NCBI GenBank assembly: GCA_019635535.1
Contig: JAHBZH010000001.1
Coordinates: forward strand, 441,001-505,000
Length of the DNA stretch: 64,000 bases
Direction of reading: 5' to 3'
Source of the DNA: Sphingomonas sp.
GTDB lineage: Bacteria > Pseudomonadota > Alphaproteobacteria > Sphingomonadales > Sphingomonadaceae
Position numbers and translations under genes: made by a program. The notes below the pieces were generated by a model, which was not told where the DNA came from, searched no databases, and saw nothing but the letters and a program-made list of their open reading frames with translations. This document shows positions 53,996-61,457 of the stretch, piece after piece. Position 1 is the first letter of the stretch, and each line of letters begins with the position of its first letter.

Positions 53996-54093
53996 GGATA
54001 CTCCCGCCTGTGTCGGCCTCTAGTTAGGCGTTCGGGCGGAAAGCCTCAACCGGCAAGAGTCTTGCATGGCGGCGATGCGACGCGTCGGGCGGA

Positions 54094-54648
54094 TCAATCG
54101 CCCTGCGGGCGCTGCGGCACGGTGAAGCGGCCGGTGACGCGCCCGCCGCTCGCCTCGCCCGGCGCGCCGGACGTGCCGCCGTCCATCACCGCCCGGCCGG
54201 TGCTGAGATCGAGCACGAGCCGCCCGCCGCGCACGTTGGAATCGCCCCGCGTCAGCGTCACGCCGCCGATCATCGTCACCAGCCTCCGGTCGAGATCGTA
54301 GATCGCGAACTGGCTGCGCGCCGTTTCGGACGGGCTGGTCAGGGTCACGCCGCCGCTCGCCTCCAGCCGCTTGATGTCGATGCCGCTGGTATTGGCATAA
54401 GCGACGGTGAGGCGCGGCGAGGCGAGGCGCAGGGATCCCTGCCGCACATCGACATTGCCCGAGAAGACCGCGCGGTCGGCGCGGTCGAGCACCTCGATCC
54501 GGTCGGCGGCGACATCGACCGGCGCATTGGTGTCGTGGCCCTTCAGCGCCGAGGCGCCGCTTTGGCCGACCGCCGGCTGCGCGGCGGCCAGGGCCAGGGC
54601 CAGGCTTGCGGCCATGCCGGAGGCGGCGAGCCAGCGGGTCATGCTCAT
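54094..54648 (-). CDS. lptA: periplasmic LPS bridge protein LptA
   Basis: A 184-residue protein with a signal peptide (MAASLALALAAAQPAVGQ). The OstA/LptA jellyroll is seen in DTNAPVDVAADRIEVLDRA, VFSGNVDVRQGSLRLAS and VTMIGGVTLTRGDSNVRGGRLVLDL. LptA links the inner-membrane LptBFGC complex to the outer-membrane LptDE. Its ATG overlaps the lptC stop by 4 bases, giving coupled translation. Confidence 0.92.
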   Translation of the reverse strand: MSMTRWLAASGMAASLALALAAAQPAVGQSGASALKGHDTNAPVDVAADRIEVLDRADRAVFSGNVDVRQGSLRLASPRLTVAYANTSGIDIKRLEASGGVTLTSPSETARSQFAIYDLDRRLVTMIGGVTLTRGDSNVRGGRLVLDLSTGRAVMDGGTSGAPGEASGGRVTGRFTVPQRPQGD

Positions 54649-55280
54649 CGCATCGCTCCCTGCACGATATGGAGGCGGGGCCGGCCGGTCAGCACGACCC
54701 GGCGCTCGCCGAGATCGGCCTCCAGCCGCCCGCCGGAAAAGGTGCCGAGCGGCATCCGCCCCTCGACCGCGCCGTCGCTGGCGAGCCGGCGGGTGCGCAG
54801 ATCGACCGTCACGTCGCGCGTCTCCATCCGGTAGCCGTCGGCGGCGGTCAGCAGGATCGGGCCGAGGACGTCGACCTTGTCGCCGGCGACATCGTAGCGG
54901 GCCCGGTCGGCCCGCAATTCGGCCGGACCGCTTTCCAGATCCATCCGGGCCTGCATGCCGCTGATCTGGACGGGATCGGTCGCGGTTCGCTGCAGCGCAT
55001 GGCGCGCGTCGATGAGGAAGGCGCGCCCCTGATCGTCGACGCCGCGATATTGCGCGGCCTGGACCTGCATCCGGTCGTCCGCCTGGTCGACCTTGTTCTT
55101 GTCGAGCAGGAAGCTGACCTCCTGCTTGTCCTCGAACGGCGCGAAGGCGAGGAAGGCGAGCACGACGCCGATCAGCGCCGGCAGGCCGATCTTCATCGCC
55201 TGGACGACGCGGTCGTGGCTGCCGCCGGGCGCCGCCCAGCCGCGCTTGACCAACCGTTCCTGATCGGCCAGCTCAGACAT
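54645..55280 (-). CDS. lptC: LPS export protein LptC
   Basis: A 211-residue bitopic membrane protein. A single N-terminal helix (IGLPALIGVVLAFLAFAPF, about residues 32-50) anchors a periplasmic LptC jellyroll (MQVQAAQYRGVDDQGRAFLI, GPAELRADRARYDVAGDKVD). It passes LPS from LptFG to LptA. The start at 55280 is the ATG just after the rnd stop codon. An open frame continuing upstream is only antisense or out-of-frame reading of rnd. Confidence 0.92.
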   Translation of the reverse strand: MSELADQERLVKRGWAAPGGSHDRVVQAMKIGLPALIGVVLAFLAFAPFEDKQEVSFLLDKNKVDQADDRMQVQAAQYRGVDDQGRAFLIDARHALQRTATDPVQISGMQARMDLESGPAELRADRARYDVAGDKVDVLGPILLTAADGYRMETRDVTVDLRTRRLASDGAVEGRMPLGTFSGGRLEADLGERRVVLTGRPRLHIVQGAMR

Positions 55281-55288
55281 GGCGCGGC

Positions 55289-55906
55289 TCAGACATGGGC
55301 GAAGATGTCCTGTTCGTCCCAGCCGGCGATATCGAGCGCGGCGCGATGGGGCAGGAAATCGAAACAGGCCTGGGCCAGCCCGACGCGGCCTTCGCGCACG
55401 AGCCGCTCGTCGAGCTTCTCCTTCAGCGCGTGGAGATAGCGCACGTCGGCGGCGGCATAGTCCTTCTGCGCGTCGCTGAGCTCGGGCGCGCCCCAGTCGG
55501 AGCTTTGCTGCTGCTTGGAAATCTCCTGGCCGAGCACCTCCTTGACCAGGTCCTTGAGACCGTGCCGGTCGGTATAGGTCCGCACCAGGCGCGAGACGAT
55601 CTTGGTGCAATAGACCGGCGCCGCGACCACATCGAGATAGGCCTGGATCGAGGCGAGATCGAAGCGTGCGAAATGATAGAGCTTGAGCCGGGCGGGATCG
55701 GCCAGCACCGCCTTGAGATTCGGCGCCGAATAAGCGCTGCCCGGCGCGAAGCGCACCAGATGCTCGTCGCCGCGCCCGTCCGAAATCTGCACCAGGCACA
55801 ATCGGTCGCGGCCGACCTGCAACCCCATCGTCTCGGTATCGACGGCGACCGGGCCGGGGCCGAGCGCGCCGGCGGGCAGGTCTTCTTGATGAAAATGGAT
55901 CGTCAT
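55289..55906 (-). CDS. rnd: ribonuclease D family 3'-5' exonuclease
   Basis: A 205-residue DEDD-type exoribonuclease. Exo I gives D23 and E25 in AVDTETMGL, exo II lies around YHFARFDLASI, and exo III is KDYAAADVRYL. It is far shorter than Escherichia coli RNase D because the two HRDC domains are missing, a known short form in alphaproteobacteria. The ATG at 55906 is favoured over a TTG at 55927. It heads the rnd-lptC-lptA-lptB-rpoN cluster. Confidence 0.93.
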   Translation of the reverse strand: MTIHFHQEDLPAGALGPGPVAVDTETMGLQVGRDRLCLVQISDGRGDEHLVRFAPGSAYSAPNLKAVLADPARLKLYHFARFDLASIQAYLDVVAAPVYCTKIVSRLVRTYTDRHGLKDLVKEVLGQEISKQQQSSDWGAPELSDAQKDYAAADVRYLHALKEKLDERLVREGRVGLAQACFDFLPHRAALDIAGWDEQDIFAHV

Positions 55907-56066
55907 GACTGGCCGAGATAGGGCCAAGCGGGCGCACGCTCAATGGCCTGTCGCGGCAAATGGCAAGCGAAGCAGGACGGAGCCACGATCCGGGGCGAGC
56001 AATCGCGCGAAGATCGGCGGCAAAACTCCTCGCCGGACAGGCTTTTTTCCGCTATAGGATTCGGCG

Positions 56067-56087
56067 TCGCGCCGCTTTCCGGCGCGA
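56067..56087 (+). promoter_or_regulatory. hairpin in the cold-shock gene leader
   Basis: A perfect 8-bp inverted repeat, tcgcgccg and cggcgcga, with a ctttc loop lies about 70 bases before the cold-shock gene start. A TATAGG box at 56053-56058 sits just upstream and may be the -10 element, so the hairpin would be in the long 5' untranslated region. Cold-shock gene leaders often carry such temperature-responsive structures, but the function here is inferred. Confidence 0.45.
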
Positions 56088-56158
56088 AGACCTTTGCGCG
56101 TTCTGCCCGGCGCGGTGGTTCTGACAGGGGATTGGGCGCTGGAAAGTACTTGAATCAA

Positions 56159-56929
56159 ATGGGTTTCGATAGAGGGCGCCGCGGCGAGCGCGGCGGTCGC
56201 GGCAGAGACAAGCGCGACAATATCGGCGGCGGTGAAGATTTCGGCGGCGGTGGATTCGACAGAGGCGGCTTCGGCGGCGGCGACAGGTTCGCCGGCGGCG
56301 GCGGTGGAGATCGATTCGGCGGCGGCGGCGGTGGCGGCGGCGGTTATCGCGGCGGCGGCGGCGGCTTCGGCGGCCCGCGCGGCGGCGGTGGTGGTTTCGG
56401 CGGCCCCCGTGGCGGCGGCGGGGGCGGGGGCATGCCCCCGCAGGTCGTCGGCGAGGCCAAGGGCGTCGTAAAATTCTTCAACGGGCACAAGGGCTTCGGC
56501 TTCATCGTTCGCGACGATGGCGGCGAGGACGTGTTCGTCCACATTTCGGCCGTCGAGCAGGCAGGACTGACCGGCCTGGCCGAAGGGCAGCCGCTCGAAT
56601 TCACGCTTGTCGACCGCGGCGGCCGTGTCTCGGCGACCGATCTTCGGATCGAAGGCGACCCGCTCCCCGTCGAGGAGAGCAGCCGCGATCGCGCGCCGCA
56701 ACGTCAGCTGACCGGCGAGAAGGCCTCCGGCACGGTCAAGTTCTTCAACGCTGCCAAGGGCTTCGGTTTCATCACGCGCGATGACGGGCAGCCCGATGCG
56801 TTTGTCCACATCTCGGCGGTGGAACGCGCCGGCATGATCTCTCTCAACGAGGGCGACCGGATCGAGTTCGAGCTGGAGGTCGATCGGCGCGGCAAGACCG
56901 CGGCGGTGAACCTGGTTCCGATCCAGTAA
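56159..56929 (+). CDS. double cold-shock domain protein with glycine-rich N-terminus
   Basis: A 256-residue nucleic-acid-binding protein. Residues 1-95 are an arginine- and glycine-rich, low-complexity region with GGFGGPRGGGGG repeats. Two cold-shock domains follow, each with RNP1 (KGFGFI) and RNP2 (VFVHIS or AFVHIS): roughly residues 98-165 and 187-254. RNA chaperoning is expected. The RGG-like tail may add RNA binding or phase separation. Start choice is between ATG 56159 and a TTG nine bases upstream; GGAAAG lies further up. A long leader and terminator frame the gene. Confidence 0.9.
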   Translation: MGFDRGRRGERGGRGRDKRDNIGGGEDFGGGGFDRGGFGGGDRFAGGGGGDRFGGGGGGGGGYRGGGGGFGGPRGGGGGFGGPRGGGGGGGMPPQVVGEAKGVVKFFNGHKGFGFIVRDDGGEDVFVHISAVEQAGLTGLAEGQPLEFTLVDRGGRVSATDLRIEGDPLPVEESSRDRAPQRQLTGEKASGTVKFFNAAKGFGFITRDDGQPDAFVHISAVERAGMISLNEGDRIEFELEVDRRGKTAAVNLVPIQ

Positions 56930-56952
56930 GCCTCGGCTCACGCGGCAAACGG

Positions 56953-56980
56953 AAAGGCCGGCCTTCGCGCCGGCCTTTTT
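56953..56980 (+). terminator. intrinsic terminator after the cold-shock gene
   Basis: A perfect 10-bp stem, aaaggccggc and gccggccttt, with a cttcgc loop and a run of T residues after it. It sits 24 bases past the cold-shock stop codon. The A and T runs on both sides mean it could also stop minus-strand transcription of dps, which ends 26 bases further on. Confidence 0.9.
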
Positions 56981-57005
56981 CGTGCAGGCGCCGGCCGGCC
57001 GCGTT

Positions 57006-57500
57006 TTAGCTGCGGCTCGCCTCGAACAGGAACCAGGCGCGCTTCTCGGCGCGGTCGGTCCAGTCGTCGAGGATGCCCGAAGTCGCATTGTCCTTCGCCT
57101 CGTCGACGATCTCCTTCGCCTCGCGCAGCGCTTCGACCAGCTTCAGATTGTCCTCGCGCAGCTCGGCCAGCATGTCCTTGGCCGACACGAAGTCCTTGTC
57201 ATTGTCCTTGACGCTCTGCCGGCGCGCGATGTCGCCGATCGAACGCAGGGTGGCGTTGCCGGTCTTGCGCACCCGCTCGGCGATCTCGTCGGTGGTGAGA
57301 AGGATGTCGGCCGCCTGCTCGTCGAGCAGCAGGTGATAGTCGCGGAAATGCGGGCCCGAGACGTGCCAGTGGAAATTCTTGGTCTTGAGATAGATCGCAT
57401 AGCTGTCGGCGAGGATGCCGTTCAGCGCGTCGGCGACCGTCTTGGTGGCGTTGCTGGAAAGATCGGTCGGCGTGTTCAGCTTGGCGGCGGTGTCGGACAT
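57006..57500 (-). CDS. dps: Dps family DNA-binding ferritin-like protein
   Basis: A 164-residue mini-ferritin that oxidises and stores iron and protects DNA in stress. The ferroxidase ligands at the dimer interface are all present: H44, H56, D60, D71 and E75, in NFHWHVSGPHFRDYHLLLDE and TTDEIAERVR. The N-terminal 20 residues are short but include lysines for DNA contact. The ATG at 57500 follows AGGAGG. It is convergent with the cold-shock gene. Confidence 0.95.
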   Translation of the reverse strand: MSDTAAKLNTPTDLSSNATKTVADALNGILADSYAIYLKTKNFHWHVSGPHFRDYHLLLDEQAADILLTTDEIAERVRKTGNATLRSIGDIARRQSVKDNDKDFVSAKDMLAELREDNLKLVEALREAKEIVDEAKDNATSGILDDWTDRAEKRAWFLFEASRS

Positions 57501-57621
57501 GTTTGCCTCCTGGTCAGCGTTGGCACCGAGATAGGAATCGCGAGCGGCGCGGACCATAGCCCAGACCGGCCCGCCCTGCCGACAAATATCGATGGCTGTG
57601 ATCGACGGGCTTGATCAAGGC

Positions 57622-58185
57622 TCAGGCGAGCCGGAGCGTCTGCATCGCCACGATGAAGCCGATGACGAGGAACAGGCCGGCGACGGTGAAGCGGATGGCG
57701 CGCAGCGGCACGGCCCTGGCCAGGCGATCGCCGAGCAATGCGGCCGGGACGGTCGCGGCCAGCAACCCCGCGCTGGCGCCCGCCATGGCCAGCCAGACCG
57801 AATCGAAGCGGGCGGCGAGCGCGAAGGTGAGGAACTGACCCCGGCTGCCGGTTTCGGCGGCAAGGCACAGGATCGCGGCGACGAGGAGAAGCGGCAGCTT
57901 CATCGAGCCGAGCGAAGGCGTGCCGCGCGGCACGAAGGCGGCGAGCGCGTCGAGCAGCAACGCCAGCGCGACCATCAGCGACGCGGCGCGCGGCGGGATG
58001 GCGGCGCCGATCAGGCTGCCCGCCCAGGCCGCGACCAGGCTGCTCGCCAGCGCCGCGACGATCAGCCCGGCCAGCACGAGCCCAGGCCGGCCGCTGCGCG
58101 CGGCGAGCAGGGCGACGATGAGCTGGGTCTTGTCGCCCCAGCCGGACAGGAAGGCGGCGACGAAAGTGGTGACGAGCGGCTCCAT
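57622..58185 (-). CDS. GDT1/TMEM165 family transporter
   Basis: A 187-residue membrane protein of the UPF0016 family with about six helices in two inverted halves. The first half carries the E-x-GD-type motif as SGWGDKTQL and the second as AETGSRGQFL, both with charged residues inside hydrophobic stretches. Family members export Mn2+ or Ca2+ in exchange for protons. The first motif has a glycine-aspartate core and lacks the usual leading glutamate. It begins 8 bases after the gene upstream on the same strand. Confidence 0.85.
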   Translation of the reverse strand: MEPLVTTFVAAFLSGWGDKTQLIVALLAARSGRPGLVLAGLIVAALASSLVAAWAGSLIGAAIPPRAASLMVALALLLDALAAFVPRGTPSLGSMKLPLLLVAAILCLAAETGSRGQFLTFALAARFDSVWLAMAGASAGLLAATVPAALLGDRLARAVPLRAIRFTVAGLFLVIGFIVAMQTLRLA

Positions 58186-58193
58186 CGGCGCCC

Positions 58194-58520
58194 TCAGGCG
58201 CTGAGGCGCACCGAGATCGAGGCGAGCATCGCTTCGCTCGCCGTCGCCGATCCGGTCGGGCCGCAGCCGACCGCGTCGCGCAGCCGATCGAAATAGATGT
58301 CGGCCGGGCAGCCGCGCGGATTGGCGCGCACCGCGCGCTCCAGCGCATCGGCGAGGCAGACCACCGGCACCATGCCATAGGCCGCCGCCATGGTGCGGAC
58401 GGACGCGATCTGCTGGACGAAATCGCGCACCTTCATCTTGCGCGCCGCCCGCTGGAGGCTGTCGAGCCGGTCGCACAGCTCCGAGCGGACCAGAATCATG
58501 CCATCGCGTTCCCAGTGCAT
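58194..58520 (-). CDS. conserved hypothetical protein
   Basis: A 108-residue soluble, helical protein with no named domain that I recognise. The most regular part is [63 protein letters not shown] lies eight bases before the ATG at 58520, and the gene is tightly spaced with the GDT1-type gene, so it is almost certainly real. Its length and lack of signal peptide suggest a cytoplasmic protein. No function can be given. Confidence 0.75.
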   Translation of the reverse strand: MHWERDGMILVRSELCDRLDSLQRAARKMKVRDFVQQIASVRTMAAAYGMVPVVCLADALERAVRANPRGCPADIYFDRLRDAVGCGPTGSATASEAMLASISVRLSA

Positions 58521-58695
58521 CTTCGCGGCTCCCCCTGTGGGCACGAGAAGACCATGCGCGCTTATGGTTACCACTGCGTTAAACCGCCGGACGCTTGACA
58601 GAATCGCTCGCAATCGTCAGAGGCGAGCCGGAAACGAGGGCGGCGCTGGCGCCGCTTTCTTTTTTTACGCCACCGATTTTTTGAGAGAGGCTGTC

Positions 58696-58863
58696 ATGGC
58701 CAAGCCGACCACGGTCAAGATCAAGCTCGTCAGCTCCGCCGACACGGGCTTCTTCTATGTGACCAAGAAGAATCCGCGCAACATCACCGAGAAGATGACC
58801 TTCCGGAAATACGATCCCGTTGCGCGCAAGCACGTCGAGTTCAAGGAAGCCAAGATCAAGTGA
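58696..58863 (+). CDS. rpmG: 50S ribosomal protein L33
   Basis: A 55-residue ribosomal protein. It begins [20 protein letters not shown] and includes YVTKKNPRN and [18 protein letters not shown], the full L33 signature. It lacks the zinc-binding cysteines of the other L33 form. GAGAGAGG lies just upstream of the ATG. The 3' side overlaps the palindromic repeat shared with the end of divK. Confidence 0.97.
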   Translation: MAKPTTVKIKLVSSADTGFFYVTKKNPRNITEKMTFRKYDPVARKHVEFKEAKIK

Positions 58864-58879
58864 CGACCCGCTAGGGCCG

Positions 58880-59356
58880 TCATCCCGGATTCGATCCGGA
58901 ATCCAGCTTGCTTTCGACCGCTTCTCCGCCGCTCCCGGCATCCGGCTCGGGGGCGGCATTTTCTTTGTCCGGCGCTTGCCCATCGGTCGTGCCCGCAAGA
59001 AGCTCGCGCACCGCCTCGACGAACTTCAGCACCGAAATCGGCTTGGACACATAGCCTTCCGCACCGGCATCGCGGATGCGCTCCTCATCGCCTTTGGCGG
59101 CATAGGCGGTGACGGCCATGATCGGCGTCGTCATCAACTCGCCGTCCATCTTCATCTGCTCGATCAGCTCAAGCCCGCTGACATGCGGCATCTGGATGTC
59201 CATGACGACGAGGTCCGGCGCGAAGTCCCGTGCCCGCGCGATCGCCTCGCGGCCGTCGCGGACCGGCTCGGCGGCATAGCCATGGGCGCGCAGCAGGTCG
59301 CAGAACAGCTTCAGATTGAGCTCGTTGTCCTCGACAATCAGGATTTTTTGTCCCAC
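58880..59356 (-). CDS. divK: response regulator of the DivK type
   Basis: A 158-residue single-domain receiver. Phospho-acceptor D53, T83 and K105 match DivK, the cell-cycle regulator of alphaproteobacteria, as do the opening QKILIVEDNELNLKLF and VMDIQMPHVSG. It is about 34 residues longer than usual. The tail is proline-, alanine- and acid-rich and ends in ESKLDSGSNPG, encoded by a palindromic repeat. The start is a GTG at 59356. The DUF3572 gene starts only 16 bases away on the other strand. Confidence 0.9.
   Translation of the reverse strand: MGQKILIVEDNELNLKLFCDLLRAHGYAAEPVRDGREAIARARDFAPDLVVMDIQMPHVSGLELIEQMKMDGELMTTPIMAVTAYAAKGDEERIRDAGAEGYVSKPISVLKFVEAVRELLAGTTDGQAPDKENAAPEPDAGSGGEAVESKLDSGSNPG
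58881..58905. repeat. REP-like palindrome forming the divK 3' end
   Basis: The inverted repeat ccggat, tcg, atccgg (58885-58899) sits in catcccggattcgatccgga. It resembles the dispersed palindromes often seen between genes in sphingomonads. It encodes the last residues of the response regulator on the minus strand and lies just after the rpmG stop codon, so it may also serve as a mutual 3' end for both convergent transcripts. Confidence 0.55.
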
Positions 59357-59372
59357 GGCCCGTTCCTAGGCG

Positions 59373-59639
59373 ATGCGCGATCAACAAACAAATAACGACG
59401 AAGCCTTGGCCTTGTCCGCATTGGGCTGGGCCCTGACCGACGACATGCGGGCCGCGCGCTTCCTGGCGCTGACCGGATTGACGCCCGATGCATTGCGAGG
59501 CGGGCTCGGCAAGCGATCGACGCTCGCGGCCGTGCTGCGCTTCCTGGAGGCGCACGAGCCCGACCTGATCGCCTGCGCCGCAGCGATCGGCGCCGACCCT
59601 GCCGATCTGCCGGAAACACGGCGGAGACTGGAGGGATGA
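59373..59639 (+). CDS. DUF3572 family protein
   Basis: An 88-residue protein. The core ALALSALGWALTDDMRAARFLALTGLTPDALR followed by VLRFLEAHEPDLIACAAAIG is the DUF3572 pattern found beside divK in many alphaproteobacteria. It is all-helical with no catalytic residues visible. Its stop codon overlaps the start of the HAD gene by 4 bases, so the two are coupled. Confidence 0.9.
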   Translation: MRDQQTNNDEALALSALGWALTDDMRAARFLALTGLTPDALRGGLGKRSTLAAVLRFLEAHEPDLIACAAAIGADPADLPETRRRLEG

Positions 59640-60253
59640 AGCGACCGCTCCTCATCAGCGATTGCGACGATGTGCTGCTGCACTTCCTGCCTCATTTCGC
59701 CGAATGGCTGGACGAGACGCAGGACATTCTCTTCGATTTCGAAATGCCCGGTTTCGCGGGGGCGCTGCGCCACAGAAGCGGCGCGGCAGTCGCCGAAGAC
59801 CGTATCTGGCCACTGCTCGACCTGTTCTTCCACCACGAGATGCACCGCCAGAGCCTGGTCGCCGGCGCGGCCGAGGCGCTGGGGACGATCGGCGAGGTGG
59901 CCGACATCGTCATCCTCACCAATATCGGCGACGCCCATCATGCCGGCCGCATCGCCCAGCTCGACGCCTTCGGCATCCGTCACCGGGTGATCTGCAATCA
60001 GGGCGGCAAGGGCCGCCCGGCGCGCAAGCTGATCGCGGAAATGGGCGCGGGCGCGACCGTCTTCGTCGACGATCTCGGCCCGCATCACGAATCGGTGGCG
60101 AAGCACGCGCCGGACGTCTGGCGGCTGCACATGATCGCCGAGCCCCGCTTCGCCGCGAAGACCCCGCCGGCCCAGCATGCCCATGCCCGGATCGACCCAT
60201 GGGACGAGGCTTTGCCCTGGGTGCTGGCGCGGCTGACGGCCGGCAAGGCTTGA
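59636..60253 (+). CDS. HAD superfamily hydrolase
   Basis: A 205-residue hydrolase. Motif I is SDCDDVLLHFLP (D-x-D with D10 and D12 near the N-terminus), motif II is VILTNIG, and motif III/IV is seen as KLIAEMGAGATVFVDDLGPHH. These are the catalytic aspartates of phosphatase-type HAD enzymes. It follows DUF3572 with an ATGA overlap. The substrate is not known. Confidence 0.88.
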   Translation: MKRPLLISDCDDVLLHFLPHFAEWLDETQDILFDFEMPGFAGALRHRSGAAVAEDRIWPLLDLFFHHEMHRQSLVAGAAEALGTIGEVADIVILTNIGDAHHAGRIAQLDAFGIRHRVICNQGGKGRPARKLIAEMGAGATVFVDDLGPHHESVAKHAPDVWRLHMIAEPRFAAKTPPAQHAHARIDPWDEALPWVLARLTAGKA

Positions 60254-60286
60254 CCCGGCGCATCCCCGGATGCTTAGCCCTTGGCC

Positions 60287-60757
60287 ATGACCGACAGCAT
60301 ATCCACCCGCCTCGCCGAACTCGGCATCAGCCTGCCCGAACCCGCCGCCCCCGTCGCCGCCTACGTGCCCGCCGTGGAAATGGGCGGCCTGCTCTATCTC
60401 TCAGGCCAGCTGCCGTTTGACGCGGACGGCAAGGTGATCACCGGGCGGCTCGGCGAGGATCAGGATCTGGAACATGGCCAGGAAGCGGCGCGCGCCTGCG
60501 GCGTCATGATCCTCGCGCAGATCAAAAAGGCGCTCGACTCGCTCGACCGGGTCGAGCGGATCGTTCGGCTCGGCGTGTTCATCAGCAGCGCCGCGGATTT
60601 CACCGATCAGCCCAAGGTCGCCAACGGCGCCTCCGAGCTGATGGAGCAGGTCTTCGGCGAAGCCGGTCGCCATGCCCGCAGCGCGGTGGGCGTGCCGGTG
60701 CTGCCGCTCAATGCCGCGGTCGAGATCGATGCGATCGTCGCGGTCAAGGCCGGCTAG
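60287..60757 (+). CDS. ridA: RidA family protein (YjgF/L-PSP)
   Basis: A 156-residue RidA-type protein, which removes reactive enamine or imine intermediates from amino-acid metabolism. The family segments are LLYLSGQLPFDADGK, ARACGVMILAQIKKALDSLDRVERIVRLGVFI and GRHARSAVGVPVLPLNAAVEIDAIV. It belongs to the longer (about 155-residue) subgroup. The ATG at 60287 fits better than a TTG at 60281. Its 3' end overlaps the GDPD gene. Confidence 0.93.
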   Translation: MTDSISTRLAELGISLPEPAAPVAAYVPAVEMGGLLYLSGQLPFDADGKVITGRLGEDQDLEHGQEAARACGVMILAQIKKALDSLDRVERIVRLGVFISSAADFTDQPKVANGASELMEQVFGEAGRHARSAVGVPVLPLNAAVEIDAIVAVKAG

Positions 60758-61457
60758 ACTCGTCGCGCTTTTCGCGAAGCCCTTCGCGCATCGCGGCCTC
60801 CATGGCCGCGGCCTCGTCGAGAACAGCCGCGCCGCCTTCCTGGCCGCGATCGAGGCCGGTCACGGCATCGAACTGGACGTGCAGGCGAGCGCCGACGGCG
60901 AAGCGATCGTCTTCCACGATTACGATCTCGTCCGGCTGGCCGGCGCGCCCGGGCGGCTCGCCGAAATGGACGCCGCCGCGATCCGTGCGCACCGCCTCAC
61001 CGGCACCGAGGAGACGATCCCTGCACTCCCCGAAATCCTGGCGCTGATCGACGGTCGCGCGCCGCTGCTGATCGAGGTGAAATCGCCGGGCTGGCGGGTC
61101 GGGCCGCTCTGCCGGGCTGTGAAAGCCGCGCTCGATGCCTATGTCGGGCCGGTGGCGGTGATGTCGTTCAATCCCCTGATCCCCGGCTGGTTCGCGGCAC
61201 ACGCCCCCGATATGCTGCGCGGGCTGGTCGTGACGGAAGACGGCAATCCCGCGCGCAAGCGACTCCGGCGCAAGGCCGCGCTGGCCTGGTCGCGCGCCGA
61301 TTTCCTCGCCTGCGACATCCGCGACCTGCCTTCCGCGTTCGCTTCTTCTGCTCGCGCCAGGGACCTGAAGATCGGCACCTGGACGGTCCGCACCGAAGCC
61401 CAGCGCGCGACGGCGGCGGCCCATGCCGATCAGGTCATCTACGAAGACCTGCCATGA
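60729..61457 (+). CDS. glycerophosphodiester phosphodiesterase
   Basis: A 242-residue TIM-barrel enzyme that splits glycerophosphodiesters to glycerol 3-phosphate and an alcohol. The catalytic residues are present: H21 and R22 in AHRGLHGRG, E48 and D50 in IELDVQ, and H63 in VFHDYDLVRL. No signal peptide is seen, so it is cytoplasmic. No ATG lies between the ridA stop and the domain, so the ATG at 60729, 29 bases inside ridA, is the likely start. Confidence 0.88.
   Translation: MRSSRSRPARLVALFAKPFAHRGLHGRGLVENSRAAFLAAIEAGHGIELDVQASADGEAIVFHDYDLVRLAGAPGRLAEMDAAAIRAHRLTGTEETIPALPEILALIDGRAPLLIEVKSPGWRVGPLCRAVKAALDAYVGPVAVMSFNPLIPGWFAAHAPDMLRGLVVTEDGNPARKRLRRKAALAWSRADFLACDIRDLPSAFASSARARDLKIGTWTVRTEAQRATAAAHADQVIYEDLP

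Noticed and set aside
56180..56440. Glycine-codon repeats as a DNA repeat or CRISPR-like array
   Set aside because: The ggcggc repeats code for a glycine-rich protein region in frame; there are no spacers.
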